Source of the DNA: Arthrobacter sp.
GTDB taxonomy: Bacteria; Actinomycetota; Actinomycetes; Actinomycetales; Micrococcaceae
Length of the DNA: 26,408 nucleotides
Reading direction: 5' to 3'
NCBI GenBank assembly: GCA_030146405.1
Contig: JASLBS010000026.1
Location: 1-26,408 of the forward strand
Shown here: piece after piece, positions 1 through 8,373 of the stretch
Numbering within the stretch: position 1 is the first letter of the stretch
How the letters are laid out: every line of letters starts with the position of its first letter
Program-made: the position numbers and the translations under genes
Notes under the pieces: model-generated
Database searches by the model: none
Seen by the model: the letters and a program-made list of their open reading frames with translations, nothing else
What the model was told of the DNA's origin: nothing

Positions 1-1059
1 CGAAGCTCGACCTCCCTGGTCCCGGCGCTGCAGATGACCATCTGCGCCGTGGGAGCCTACGCGTTCGCCGAACTGGTCCTCGGCCACGACGGTCCCCTGT
101 TCGCGGCGACGTCCTCCATGATCTCGCTCGGTTTCTCCCGGGACCCGCGCATTCGGCGCGTCCTGGAGGTGGCCATCGGCTGCACCCTCGGGATCTCGGT
201 GGGTGACCTCCTGCTCACGTTCTTCGGCACGGGCCTGTGGCAGGCCGCCGTCGTGCTGTTCATCTCGATCCTGCTGGCCCGCTTCCTGGACAGCGGCACC
301 ATCTTCACCACGCAGCTGGGGCTCCAGTCCCTCCTCGTGGTGCTGCTCCCCATCCCGGACGGTGGGCCGTTCACGCGCAGCGCGGACGCGATCGTGGGTG
401 GACTGTTCGCCCTCGCGGTGACGATGCTGCTGCCCCGTGACCCGCGCCGGGAGCCGAAGGTGAATGTGCGCGGTCTGCTCGGCGAACTCTCCGGGGTGCT
501 GCGGGAGAGCGCCACCGCCCTCCGCGAGAGTGACGCCACGCTGGCCTGGCACGCGCTGGTTCGTGCGCGGAACTGCCAGGGGCAACTGGACACCCTGACG
601 GGCAGCATGCGCGCCGCACAGGAGGTGGCCACCATCTCCCCCGCGTACCGGCGTCACCGCAGTGAGCTCACCGACCTCCGCAGTGCCGTGGAATCCATCG
701 ACCTGGCCATCCGTAACAGCCGCGTCTTCTCCCGCAGGCTGACCTCCGCGATCAACCACACCGCCCTCACGGACGACGCCGTGGAGAGCCTCGGCCAGGT
801 ACTGGAGGACACGTCCGACGCCGTCGACGTGCTGAGCCGCGCACTCTCCGCGGGTGATTCCGCCGAGCGTCGGCTCAACCTCCGGCAGGCCCGGGAGGAC
901 CTCGCCGCGGTGGCAACGGACCTGCACCCCGAGGACCTGCACATCAGCCGGCTCGAGGGGGAAGGGCTCGTGCTGTTGCTCCGCCCCCTCGTGGTGGACC
1001 TCCTCGAGGCCACCGGCCTCTCGCACGACGACGCCGCCGCCTATCTGCCGCGGCTCTGA
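1..1059 (+). CDS. FUSC-family (aromatic acid exporter-like) membrane protein, 5'-partial
   Basis: The reading frame is open from the first base of the window, so the true start lies upstream; the first internal ATG is at 34. The visible part (about 353 codons) begins with four or five hydrophobic segments in its first 140 residues, followed by a charged PRDPRREP turn and a long, mostly helical cytoplasmic region of about 200 residues. This layout of a short membrane bundle with a helical soluble tail is that of the FUSC/aromatic acid exporter superfamily, whose characterised members export aromatic acids or similar organic anions. The substrate cannot be read from the sequence. It ends 50 nt before radA on the same strand. 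Family-level identification is fairly secure; transport of a specific compound would be a guess. Confidence 0.8.
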   Translation, partial: RSSTSLVPALQMTICAVGAYAFAELVLGHDGPLFAATSSMISLGFSRDPRIRRVLEVAIGCTLGISVGDLLLTFFGTGLWQAAVVLFISILLARFLDSGTIFTTQLGLQSLLVVLLPIPDGGPFTRSADAIVGGLFALAVTMLLPRDPRREPKVNVRGLLGELSGVLRESATALRESDATLAWHALVRARNCQGQLDTLTGSMRAAQEVATISPAYRRHRSELTDLRSAVESIDLAIRNSRVFSRRLTSAINHTALTDDAVESLGQVLEDTSDAVDVLSRALSAGDSAERRLNLRQAREDLAAVATDLHPEDLHISRLEGEGLVLLLRPLVVDLLEATGLSHDDAAAYLPRL

Positions 1060-1109
1060 GCGCGGCTGCCGCCACTCACTCTGTCGGTACGCGCCGGTAG
1101 CCTGAGGGC

Positions 1110-2492
1110 ATGGCGACGAAGACCTCCACCGCACGCGCGAGCCGTGGCAACACCCCCAATTTCCGCTGCGCGGAGTGCGGCTGGACCACGGCGAAGTGGG
1201 TGGGCCGCTGTGGTGAATGCCAGGCCTGGGGAACCATGGAGGAGACCGGCCAGGTGGTCGCCAGGACCACCGCGGCCAGCGCCGTCACCATGCCCGCGCG
1301 CCGTATCGCCGACGTCGACGCCACCCTCTCCGGTTTCCAGCCGACCAAGATCGACGAACTGGACCGCGTGCTCGGCGGAGGGCTGGTACCCGGGGCGGTG
1401 ATCCTCCTCGCCGGGGAGCCCGGGGTGGGCAAGTCGACCCTCCTGCTGGACGTGGCCGCCCGCGTGGCACGCCTCGGCAAGAACGTCCTGTACGTGACCG
1501 GGGAGGAATCGGCGGCGCAGGTGAAGCTGCGCGCGGACCGGATCGACGCCGTCGCCGAGTCCCTCTACCTCAGCGCGGAGACCGACCTCGGCCAGGCGCT
1601 CGGCCAGGTGGAGAAGATCGACCCCACCCTGCTGATCGTGGACTCCGTGCAGACGCTCAGCAGCGCCGCGGTGGACGGCAGCGCCGGCGGGATCACGCAG
1701 GTACGCGAGGTGGCGGCGTCGCTCATCGGTGCTGCCAAGGCTCGCGGCATGACCACCCTCCTGGTGGGACACGTGACCAAGGACGGCTCGATCGCCGGGC
1801 CCAGGCTGCTCGAGCACCTGGTGGACGTGGTGTGCCAGTTCGAGGGTGAACGCCACTCACGGCTGCGGCTGCTGCGGGCCGTGAAGAACCGCTACGGCCC
1901 CACGGACGAGGTGGGGTGCTTCGACCTGACCGACAGCGGGATCGAGGGCCTCGCCGATCCGAGCGGGCTCTTCGTCTCCCGGACCAAGGATCCCGTCTCG
2001 GGTACCTGCATCACGGTGACCCTCGAGGGGCGCCGCCCGTTGCTCGCCGAGGTGCAGGCCCTGCTCGCCGAGTCGTCCACTGCACAACCCCGACGGGCCA
2101 CCAGCGGGCTCGACAGTTCCCGGGTGGCCATGCTGCTCGCCGTGCTGCAGAGCCGCGCCGCGGTGAGCCTGCAGAAGGACGACAGCTATGTGGCCACGGT
2201 GGGTGGCGTGCGGCTGACCGAGCCCGCCACCGATCTTGCCGTTGCGCTGGCCATCGCGTCCGCGAAGACGGACCACCCGCTCCCCGCGCGGCTCATCGCC
2301 TTCGGCGAAGTGGGGCTCGCAGGGGAGGTTCGCCCCGTCCCCGGTATCGGCAGGCGCATCCAGGAGGCCGAGCGCCTCGGCTTCACCCACGCCATCGTGC
2401 CGGCCTCCCCCGGCGGTACCGGTCCCGTCCCCAAGGGCTTCTCGGTGCGGGAGGTCTCGACCCTCGCCGAAGCACTCGCCCTGTTGTTCTAG
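1110..2492 (+). CDS. radA: DNA repair protein RadA (Sms), RecA-like ATPase
   Basis: RadA is a RecA-like hexameric ATPase that promotes branch migration and processing of recombination intermediates. The 460-residue product has every hallmark in order: an N-terminal zinc finger with Cys20, Cys23, Cys34 and Cys37; a Walker A motif GEPGVGKST at 102-110 (Lys108); a Walker B strand ending at Asp178; the RadA-specific KNRYG motif at 259-263; and a C-terminal Lon-protease-like domain to the end. The length is normal for the family. The ATG at 1110 places the zinc finger correctly, although the preceding GAGGGC lies very close to the start. disA follows on the same strand after a 293-nt gap. In Mycobacterium smegmatis RadA is reported to inhibit DisA, so the adjacency may be functional. 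Confidence 0.97.
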   Translation: MATKTSTARASRGNTPNFRCAECGWTTAKWVGRCGECQAWGTMEETGQVVARTTAASAVTMPARRIADVDATLSGFQPTKIDELDRVLGGGLVPGAVILLAGEPGVGKSTLLLDVAARVARLGKNVLYVTGEESAAQVKLRADRIDAVAESLYLSAETDLGQALGQVEKIDPTLLIVDSVQTLSSAAVDGSAGGITQVREVAASLIGAAKARGMTTLLVGHVTKDGSIAGPRLLEHLVDVVCQFEGERHSRLRLLRAVKNRYGPTDEVGCFDLTDSGIEGLADPSGLFVSRTKDPVSGTCITVTLEGRRPLLAEVQALLAESSTAQPRRATSGLDSSRVAMLLAVLQSRAAVSLQKDDSYVATVGGVRLTEPATDLAVALAIASAKTDHPLPARLIAFGEVGLAGEVRPVPGIGRRIQEAERLGFTHAIVPASPGGTGPVPKGFSVREVSTLAEALALLF

Positions 2493-2531
2493 GCGTTCCG
2501 CGCCCATGCCTCCGCACCTCGGGCTTCCCCG

Positions 2532-2548
2532 CCTCCAGCTTCCGGAGG
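2532..2548 (+). terminator. Possible weak stem-loop downstream of radA
   Basis: An inverted repeat CCTCC/GGAGG with a 7-nt loop lies 40 nt after the radA stop codon. The stem is only 5 bp and no U-tract follows, so termination is a weak inference. The remainder of the 293-nt radA-disA gap shows no convincing small gene. Confidence 0.2.
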
Positions 2549-2666
2549 TGATTGGCCGGCTGTGCTTGAGGGCTGCCCCGCCCCGCGCGTGCCTGCGTGC
2601 TCGGGCCCGCGCCAGTGTTACCGATCTGCGACGACCCCCGGTACGTGCGGCACCCCGGCCCGCTAC

Positions 2667-2672
2667 TAGTAT
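2667..2672 (+). promoter_or_regulatory. Candidate -10 element for disA
   Basis: TAGTAT fits the actinobacterial TANNNT -10 pattern. It lies in a short AT-rich patch (CTACTAGTATTAG) of an otherwise very GC-rich gap, about 114 nt before the disA start. No clear -35 hexamer was found. If real, it would let disA be transcribed separately from radA. Confidence 0.3.
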
Positions 2673-2785
2673 TAGGAGCGGTTGTGCGGATGTGTCCGCC
2701 ACCGTTGCCCACCGCGCGGATCTCGGCGAAGGGCGCCCGACCGCGCCGGGCTTCTCAGGAGCGCGGGCGGTGAAAGGATAGGCCC

Positions 2786-3862
2786 ATGGTTCGCAGTCCG
2801 GAGGACTCGCTCAAAGCCACCCTCGCCAGAGTTGCTCCTGGAACCCATCTGCGGGACGGGCTCGAACGGATCCTGCGTGGCCGCACGGGGGCGCTGATCG
2901 TGCTCGGCTTCGATCGCACGGTGGACTCCATCTGCTCCGGTGGCTTCGACATCGGCATCGAGTTCTCCCCCACCCGGCTGCGCGAACTGGCCAAGATGGA
3001 CGGTGCGATCGTCTGCGACAAGGACGCCAGCAAGATTCTCCGTGCGGCTGTGCAGCTGGTCCCCGATCACACCATCGAGACCCAGGAGTCGGGCACCCGG
3101 CACCGTACGGCCGAGCGCGTGGCCAAGCAGACCGGCCTGCCCGTGATCAGCGTGAGCCAGTCCATGCAGATCATCGCCCTCTACATCGACGGGTTGCGAC
3201 ACGTGCTGGAGGGCTCGGAACCGGTCCTCGCACGGGCCAACCAGGCCCTCGCCACCCTCGAGCGGTACCGCGCACGGCTGGACCAGGTCACCAACTCGCT
3301 CTCAGCACTGGAGATCGAGGCGATGGTGACCGTGCGCGACGTCGCCGTGACGCTGCAGCGCCAGGAGATGGTGCGCCGAATCTCGGAGGAGATCTCCCAG
3401 TACGTGCTGGAACTCGGCGTGGACGGCCGCCTCCTGTCCCTCCAGGTGGAGGAGCTCACCACCGGGCTCGGTCCCGGCAGCGAGATGGTGTTGCGCGACT
3501 ACATGGAGCTCGGCTCCAGTACGGCTCCGCTCGACGAGCGCGTGGCCACCCTGCAGAACTTCAGCTCCACGGACCTGATCGACCTCGGCACCATCGCGAG
3601 CGTCCTCGGCTTCAACCCGTCCGTCGACTCGCTGGAGGCTGTCATCCAGCCGAAGGGCTACCGGCTGCTCTCCGGGATCAAGGCCGTGCCGCCGGCCGTG
3701 GCGAACCGCCTCGTGGATCACTTCGACGGCCTGCAGAACCTCATGGCCGCGAACATCGAGGACCTCATGGCGGTGGACGGCATCGGCGAACAGCGGGCGC
3801 GCACCGTCCGTGAGGGGCTCTCGCGCATCGCCGAGACGAGCCTCCTCGACCGCTTCATGTAG
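2786..3862 (+). CDS. disA: DNA integrity scanning protein DisA, diadenylate cyclase
   Basis: DisA condenses two ATP into the second messenger c-di-AMP and slows when it meets branched DNA. The 358-residue protein has the DAC domain at the N-terminus with both signature motifs: Asp72-Gly73-Ala74 and Arg105-His106-Arg107-Thr108. A helical spine follows, and a C-terminal helix-hairpin-helix DNA-binding region contains the VDGIGEQRA turn near residues 327-335. This is the usual length and architecture of the octameric enzyme. The start is supported by AAGGA about 8 nt upstream of the ATG. It is downstream of radA and upstream of mutY, forming a genome-integrity neighbourhood. The next gene (3937-4671) is convergent. 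No catalytic residue appears to be missing. Confidence 0.97.
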   Translation: MVRSPEDSLKATLARVAPGTHLRDGLERILRGRTGALIVLGFDRTVDSICSGGFDIGIEFSPTRLRELAKMDGAIVCDKDASKILRAAVQLVPDHTIETQESGTRHRTAERVAKQTGLPVISVSQSMQIIALYIDGLRHVLEGSEPVLARANQALATLERYRARLDQVTNSLSALEIEAMVTVRDVAVTLQRQEMVRRISEEISQYVLELGVDGRLLSLQVEELTTGLGPGSEMVLRDYMELGSSTAPLDERVATLQNFSSTDLIDLGTIASVLGFNPSVDSLEAVIQPKGYRLLSGIKAVPPAVANRLVDHFDGLQNLMAANIEDLMAVDGIGEQRARTVREGLSRIAETSLLDRFM

Positions 3863-3936
3863 CCGAACCATGCGGCGGCTCGTGGCTCACCGGCGTGGAC
3901 CGGCGTCAGAAGCGCCATCCGGGCCAGGCATGGACG

Positions 3937-4671
3937 TCACTCGAGGGTGAAGGTCACCGGGCTGCTGCTCCGCCCGCCGAGACGCGTGACGAGGGTGTAG
4001 GTACCGCCGGCAAGGTCCCCGTCCACCGCGGTGCAGCCGGGCACGGTCCGGTTCCGGGCCCACTCGAAGGAGGCTCGCTCCGCACCATCCGGTGCGAGGG
4101 TCCGCTCGAGATCCTGGGATCCGTCCTGGCAGTCCGTGGAGGAGAACACGCGCTCGTCGTCGAGGGTCAGCACGAACTCCATCTGGGACGTGCCCACATT
4201 CACCACACAGGGGATCTCGCCTTCATTGCGGACCACGAGGTCCAGTACCGGCAGCTCGTCGGGTCCGTAGCTCTCCTTGTCGGTCTCCGCCCGGATCACC
4301 ACCGCGGCGGTGGCACAGGCATCACCGGAGGCGGACGGCTGCGATGTCGGTGTGGTCGCGGGAGTCGGTGCGGGCGACGACGAGGGGGACGCCCCGGGTG
4401 CCGATGTGGCGGCCGTCGGTGACGGCACCGCGTCCGGCTCGGTCGCCGTCGTCGTCGTGGGCGAGGCGACAGGAGCCGGGGACGCCCCGGCGGCGGGATC
4501 GGGATCACGGGCGAACAGCCCGGTGAGAACGACTGCACCCACGGCGAGTGCCGCCACCACCAACAGCGCAAGGACCAGCACGGTCAAGCGCCGCCGCCGA
4601 TACACCGCCGGGCTCGCGCCCTGCCTGCCGCCCGTGCGCCTGCCCGTACCGTGCCCGTCCGATGATGCCAT
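3937..4671 (-). CDS. Membrane-anchored extracytoplasmic protein of unknown function
   Basis: I do not recognise a named family. The 244-residue product has a short basic N-terminus with a run of four Arg at about residues 25-28, then one hydrophobic segment (about 29-53) that should act as a signal anchor. A low-complexity Ala/Pro/Ser/Thr linker (about 55-118) follows, then a C-terminal domain of about 125 residues rich in predicted beta strands and containing four cysteines that could form two disulfides. This is consistent with an Ig-like domain held outside the membrane. It is a single-gene unit between disA (convergent) and mutY (divergent). M. tuberculosis also carries a conserved membrane-protein gene between disA and mutY (Rv3587c, from memory), so the position may be conserved. 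The SD upstream of the ATG is weak. Confidence 0.8.
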   Translation of the reverse strand: MASSDGHGTGRRTGGRQGASPAVYRRRRLTVLVLALLVVAALAVGAVVLTGLFARDPDPAAGASPAPVASPTTTTATEPDAVPSPTAATSAPGASPSSSPAPTPATTPTSQPSASGDACATAAVVIRAETDKESYGPDELPVLDLVVRNEGEIPCVVNVGTSQMEFVLTLDDERVFSSTDCQDGSQDLERTLAPDGAERASFEWARNRTVPGCTAVDGDLAGGTYTLVTRLGGRSSSPVTFTLE

Positions 4672-4757
4672 CCACCAAGGCTATGGACGGCCCGGTGCAT
4701 TCTTCCCCGCACCACGCCGGTCGATAGAGTATTGACGTCGATCTCACAGGAGCGCTA

Positions 4758-5771
4758 TTGAACCCCGACGTCACCGGAACCTCCCCTGCTTCACCGCACT
4801 CTGCCGAGCCCACCACATCGGGCCCGGTGCCGCTCCATGATCTCCATGTGCGGATGACCGACTGGTTCGCCGAGGAGGCCCGTGACCTGCCCTGGCGGCA
4901 CAGCGGGTGCTCGCCGTGGGGAATCCTGGTGAGCGAGGTCATGCTGCAGCAGACACCGGTGGTCCGGGTCCTGCCGGTATGGCGTGAGTGGCTCCAGCGG
5001 TGGCCCTCCCCGGCACATCTTGCAGCGGAACCCTCGGGGGAGGCGGTACGGCACTGGGGGCGCCTGGGTTATCCGCGCAGGGCCCTTCGCCTCCATGCCG
5101 CCGCCACCGCCATGGTGGATCACCACGACGGCGCCGTGCCGTCCACCTATGACGATCTCCTGTCGCTTCCGGGCGTGGGCAGTTACACCGCCGCGGCAGT
5201 CGCCGCTTTCTCGTTCGGCCGCCGGGAGACCGTGGTGGACACCAACATCAGGCGCGTCCACGCACGGCTCTTCGGAGGAAAGGCACTGCCGGCACCTGCG
5301 CTCACGGCCACGGAACTCAGGCGGGCTGCGGTACTCCTGCCCGACGACGACGCCCTGTCCGTTCGCTGGAATGCCGCCGTGATGGAGTTGGGAGCGGTGG
5401 TCTGTACCGCTCGGACGCCGATCTGCGAGGCCTGCCCGGTCTCGGCTGCCTGCGCGTGGGTGGCCGCTGGGCGCCCCGCCCCGGAGTACGTCCCCAAGGG
5501 CCAGGCCTGGGCCGGGACCGATCGCCAGGTGCGCGGGGCGATCGTTGCCGTGCTGCGGGATGCGGAGCAGCCCGTGCCACGGACCCTGCTCTTCGAAACA
5601 CCCGTGGACCTGTCCGGAGGCGGAACACCCCCACCGACGACGGGGCGCCCGGCGCTCGCCACCCTGCACGGCCTCCGGGCACCGAGCGAGCAGCTCGAGC
5701 GGGCCCTGGCAGGTCTTCTCTCGGACGGTCTGGCCGCGGAGACGGACGGTGCCCTGCACCTGCCCGTCTGA
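4758..5771 (+). CDS. mutY: A/G-specific adenine glycosylase MutY
   Basis: MutY excises adenine mispaired with 8-oxoguanine. The 337-residue protein contains the HhH-GPD glycosylase core: catalytic Glu60 in SEVMLQQT, the hairpin GVGSYTAAA, and catalytic Asp161 in VDTN. A [4Fe-4S] ligand set follows at Cys216-X6-Cys223-X2-Cys226-X5-Cys232. The start is a TTG with AGGAG 6 nt upstream; no better start is seen. After the cluster there are only about 105 residues. They lack an obvious NUDIX-like 8-oxoG recognition domain; instead residues about 253-337 read as two helical blocks plus a short beta end, resembling a winged helix, interrupted by a Gly/Pro/Thr-rich loop. It is divergent from the membrane-protein gene, 86 nt away. 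Confidence 0.95.
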   Translation: MNPDVTGTSPASPHSAEPTTSGPVPLHDLHVRMTDWFAEEARDLPWRHSGCSPWGILVSEVMLQQTPVVRVLPVWREWLQRWPSPAHLAAEPSGEAVRHWGRLGYPRRALRLHAAATAMVDHHDGAVPSTYDDLLSLPGVGSYTAAAVAAFSFGRRETVVDTNIRRVHARLFGGKALPAPALTATELRRAAVLLPDDDALSVRWNAAVMELGAVVCTARTPICEACPVSAACAWVAAGRPAPEYVPKGQAWAGTDRQVRGAIVAVLRDAEQPVPRTLLFETPVDLSGGGTPPPTTGRPALATLHGLRAPSEQLERALAGLLSDGLAAETDGALHLPV

Positions 5772-5791
5772 ACTCACGTCGTCGTCCTGGC

Positions 5792-5830
5792 GGCCGGGTG
5801 CCGGTCGGCTACCGGGTACCGCGCCCGGCC
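5792..5830. terminator. Possible terminator between convergent mutY and dhaM
   Basis: An outer inverted repeat GGCCGGG (5792-5798) / CCCGGCC (5824-5830) encloses a smaller CCGGT/ACCGG stem. It starts 20 nt after the mutY stop and sits in the only gap between convergent genes on this side. There is no U-tract, as is common in high-GC actinobacteria. Confidence 0.4.
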
Positions 5831-5893
5831 GGACTCACTGATGACCGGCTGCCCCGACCGCCGGACACCGGTGGTTCGACCATCGACCAGCGG

Positions 5894-6649
5894 TCAGTCC
5901 GGTTCGCCGAAACCCGACTCGACCGACCGGCCCACGAAGTCCACCGCTGCCTGTGCCTCCGGGCCACGGGCCTCGACCACGACCTCTTTCCCCTGGCCGA
6001 GGCCGAGGGTCATCAGGAGCATCACCGACTTCCCGTCGACGCCGTTCACGGACACCTCGGCGTCCAACTCGGCAAGACCGGAGGCGAGTATCGCCGCGGG
6101 CCGGGCGTGCAGGCCCATCCGGTTGGGCAGCTTCCAGGAACCGCTCACGGTCGGCTCCCTGCCCGACGCCGGGGCTGCCGTGGAGGGTGTGCCGGCCCCG
6201 CTCCCGGGAGCAGCAGCAGCATGCGTGACGAACGGCTCGAGCTCCTCCGGCCGGATCGAGACCACGGCCTCCTCGGCGGCCCGGAGAACGGCCTCGAGCC
6301 CGGAACCGCCCTGGGCCTGCACGGACGCGGCCACCGCTCCCTCCACGAGGGCGGCGCGGGCGAGGCGGATCGATCGGCGGACTTCGGGCTCGAGGAACTC
6401 CAGCACCATCTCGGCCGTCATCACCGCGGACCCGAGATCGGTGAGCACCACCACGCCCTCGGGACCGGAGGCCTGCTCGATCCCGGCCTGTACGCGGTCG
6501 AAGCTCGTGCCGATGCGCGAACGGCCTTCGCCGTCCTCCACCCCGCCGGCCGCCACGAGCACGACGTCGGGTGCCATCTGCGCGGCGAGCTCGACGACTC
6601 CCTCCGCGATCTTCTGACTGTGCGAGACGATCACCAGCCCCACGCTCAT
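5894..6649 (-). CDS. dhaM: DhaM, PTS-dependent dihydroxyacetone kinase phosphotransferase subunit (EIIA-HPr)
   Basis: DhaM passes phosphate from the PTS to the ADP held by DhaL. The 251-residue protein has two phosphotransfer domains: an EIIA-Dha domain (about residues 1-130) with the phosphorylatable His10 in IVSHSQK, and an HPr-like domain (about 167-251) with His181 in GLHARPA. They are joined by an Ala/Pro/Ser/Gly-rich linker. It lacks the third, EI-like domain of the E. coli protein, so it must receive phosphate from the cell's general PTS enzymes. The ATG overlaps the dhaL stop by 4 nt (ATGA), indicating translational coupling; it is the last gene of dhaKLM. Confidence 0.95.
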   Translation of the reverse strand: MSVGLVIVSHSQKIAEGVVELAAQMAPDVVLVAAGGVEDGEGRSRIGTSFDRVQAGIEQASGPEGVVVLTDLGSAVMTAEMVLEFLEPEVRRSIRLARAALVEGAVAASVQAQGGSGLEAVLRAAEEAVVSIRPEELEPFVTHAAAAPGSGAGTPSTAAPASGREPTVSGSWKLPNRMGLHARPAAILASGLAELDAEVSVNGVDGKSVMLLMTLGLGQGKEVVVEARGPEAQAAVDFVGRSVESGFGEPD

Positions 6650-7296
6650 GGGGCTTCGATCCCTGCTGCGCGGGCGGCCGCCTGCAGGATCAGGGCGGTC
6701 GACACCGCCCCGGGGTCCTGGTGGCCCGCGCTACGTTCGCCCAGGTAGCTGGCCCTGCCCTTCCGGGCGATCAGCGGTTCCGTGGCCACCGCCCCGGCGT
6801 GGGCCGCATTGGCCGCGGCGGCGAGGACCTCGGGCGCCGTGGCTCCCGCCTGCGCTGCGGTCGCCGCGGACTCCGCGGCCGGGGTCCATGCGTCGATCAT
6901 CGTCTTGTCCCCCACCTCGGCCTTGCCACGCGCCGCGATACCGTCCCGGGCCGCGGCGATCATGGTGGCCACGGCACTCGCGTCGATCTCCTCGGTGTCC
7001 CCGAGCGATGTGGAGGCACGGAGGAACGCCGTGCCGTAGAGCGGGCCGGCGGCACCACCCACAGAGGACATCAGCGTCATCGCCACCAGCTTGAGGACCG
7101 CCGCGGGGGTTGCCGGGGCCTCGGTGGCGTCGAGCTTCGCCATCACGGCGCCGAACCCACGGTCCAGGTTCTCCCCGTGGTCGGCATCGCCGATCAACCG
7201 GTCGAGGTCGATCAGGAGTGCACGGTTCTCGCTCAGGACGCCGGCGGACTCGTGCATCCACCGGAGCGCCCACCCGGCGTCCAGAACGCCCGTCAT
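6646..7296 (-). CDS. dhaL: DhaL, ADP-binding subunit of dihydroxyacetone kinase
   Basis: DhaL carries a tightly bound ADP/ATP and transfers phosphate to dihydroxyacetone held on DhaK. With the ATG at 7296 the protein is 216 residues, normal for the family. The Mg-coordinating triad is visible as Asp32, Asp37 and Asp39 in LDRLIGDADHGEN, with the same spacing as the three aspartates of E. coli DhaL. Gly/Ala-rich nucleotide-binding helices follow. The chosen start lies 2 nt after the dhaK stop; an upstream in-frame start at 7344 would lie inside dhaK and would add 16 non-conserved residues. The stop overlaps the dhaM start by 4 nt. Confidence 0.95.
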   Translation of the reverse strand: MTGVLDAGWALRWMHESAGVLSENRALLIDLDRLIGDADHGENLDRGFGAVMAKLDATEAPATPAAVLKLVAMTLMSSVGGAAGPLYGTAFLRASTSLGDTEEIDASAVATMIAAARDGIAARGKAEVGDKTMIDAWTPAAESAATAAQAGATAPEVLAAAANAAHAGAVATEPLIARKGRASYLGERSAGHQDPGAVSTALILQAAARAAGIEAP

Positions 7297-7298
7297 GG

Positions 7299-8300
7299 TC
7301 AGGCCCCCCAGCGCAGTGCCGAGGTGTGGACGGGGCTGTCCCACAGTTCGATCATCTCGTCGTCCGCGCGCAGGACGGTCAGCGAGGCACCCTGCATCTC
7401 GAGTGCCGTGATGTAGTTCCCCACGAGTGACCGCTCGATACTCACGCCGAGGTCGTCGAGGAGGCGGGTGACCGCGCGGAAGACGATGTACAGCTCGCTG
7501 GCGGGTGTTCCTCCCATGCCGTTCACCAGCACGATCACGCGGTCACCGGAGGTCAGAGCGAGATCCGCGGTGATCGGTTCCAGCAATCGCCGCGTGATCC
7601 CGTCGGCGTCCTCCATCGCGATCCGGTGCCTGCCGGGTTCACCGTGAATCCCGATGCCGATCTCGATCTCGTCGTCGGCGAGGTCGAAGCTCGGGACGCC
7701 GGCATGCGGAACCGTGCAGGCGGCGAGCGCCACGCCCATCGAGCGGACGCCGTCCACGACGCGCTGCGCCACGGCTGCCACTGCGTCGAGGGGATCCCCG
7801 CGCTCGGCAGCGGCACCGGCGATCCGCTCCACCAGGACGGTGCCACCCACGCCGCGGCGGCCGGCCGTGTACAGGGAGTCCTCGACCGCGACGTCGTCGT
7901 CGACCAGGACCGACCGGACGGTGATGCCCTCCGCTCCGGCCAGTTCCGCGGCCGTCTCGAAGTTCAGCACGTCACCCGTGTAGTTCTTCACGATGTGGAG
8001 CACCCCGGCGCCGCCGTCCACAGCCGTGGTGGCGGGAACGATCTGGTCGGGCGTCGGTGAGGTGAACATGGCACCTGGGACGGCGGCGTCCAACATCCCG
8101 CGGCCCACGAAGCCTGCGTGCAGGGGTTCGTGACCACTGCCCCCTCCGGAGACCAGTCCCACCTTGCCCTGCACCGGCGCATCCTTGCGCGTGATGAACA
8201 GCGGTTCCGGGTGAACGGTCACGAGGTCTGCGTGCGCCAGGCCGAAGCCCTCGACCGACTCCGCGACCACGGACCTCGGGTCATTGATGAGCTTCTTCAC
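7299..8300 (-). CDS. dhaK: DhaK, dihydroxyacetone-binding kinase subunit
   Basis: DhaK binds dihydroxyacetone covalently as a hemiaminal on histidine and presents it for phosphorylation, giving dihydroxyacetone phosphate for glycolysis. From the GTG at 8300 the protein is 333 residues. It has the substrate-capping SGGGSGHEP motif (His57) and the covalent-binding histidine His199 in TVPHAGVPS. The GTG is preferred over the ATG at 8372 because AAGGAG sits 8 nt upstream of it and because homologues begin with the KKLINDP sequence. It is the first gene of dhaKLM. No DhaR/DhaS regulator is adjacent, but a LacI-like palindrome lies at 8374-8385. Confidence 0.95.
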   Translation of the reverse strand: MKKLINDPRSVVAESVEGFGLAHADLVTVHPEPLFITRKDAPVQGKVGLVSGGGSGHEPLHAGFVGRGMLDAAVPGAMFTSPTPDQIVPATTAVDGGAGVLHIVKNYTGDVLNFETAAELAGAEGITVRSVLVDDDVAVEDSLYTAGRRGVGGTVLVERIAGAAAERGDPLDAVAAVAQRVVDGVRSMGVALAACTVPHAGVPSFDLADDEIEIGIGIHGEPGRHRIAMEDADGITRRLLEPITADLALTSGDRVIVLVNGMGGTPASELYIVFRAVTRLLDDLGVSIERSLVGNYITALEMQGASLTVLRADDEMIELWDSPVHTSALRWGA

Positions 8301-8373
8301 GACGGCGACTCCTTGATGGCCAACGGACATTCCGGAGCGTGCAACCCGTCTCACTCGGACCACCCCGGCCACT

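Noticed and set aside
1041..1856. Open frame of 271 codons opposite radA
   Set aside because: Antisense to radA zinc-finger and ATPase region; shadow composition.
2236..2781. Open frame running from radA through the radA-disA gap
   Set aside because: Starts inside radA in another frame, is Arg/Pro/Ser-rich, has no SD before its ATG and no recognisable domain; it does not support a gene in the gap.
3889..3906. Direct repeat ACCGGCGT twice between disA and the convergent membrane-protein gene
   Set aside because: Only 8 bp in a very GC-rich gap, not an inverted repeat and with no clear role; likely chance.
5456..6748. Open frame of 430 codons on the + strand across the mutY end and dhaM
   Set aside because: It overlaps mutY in another frame and lies antisense to dhaM; composition is Arg/Gly/Pro/His-rich and no motif is visible.
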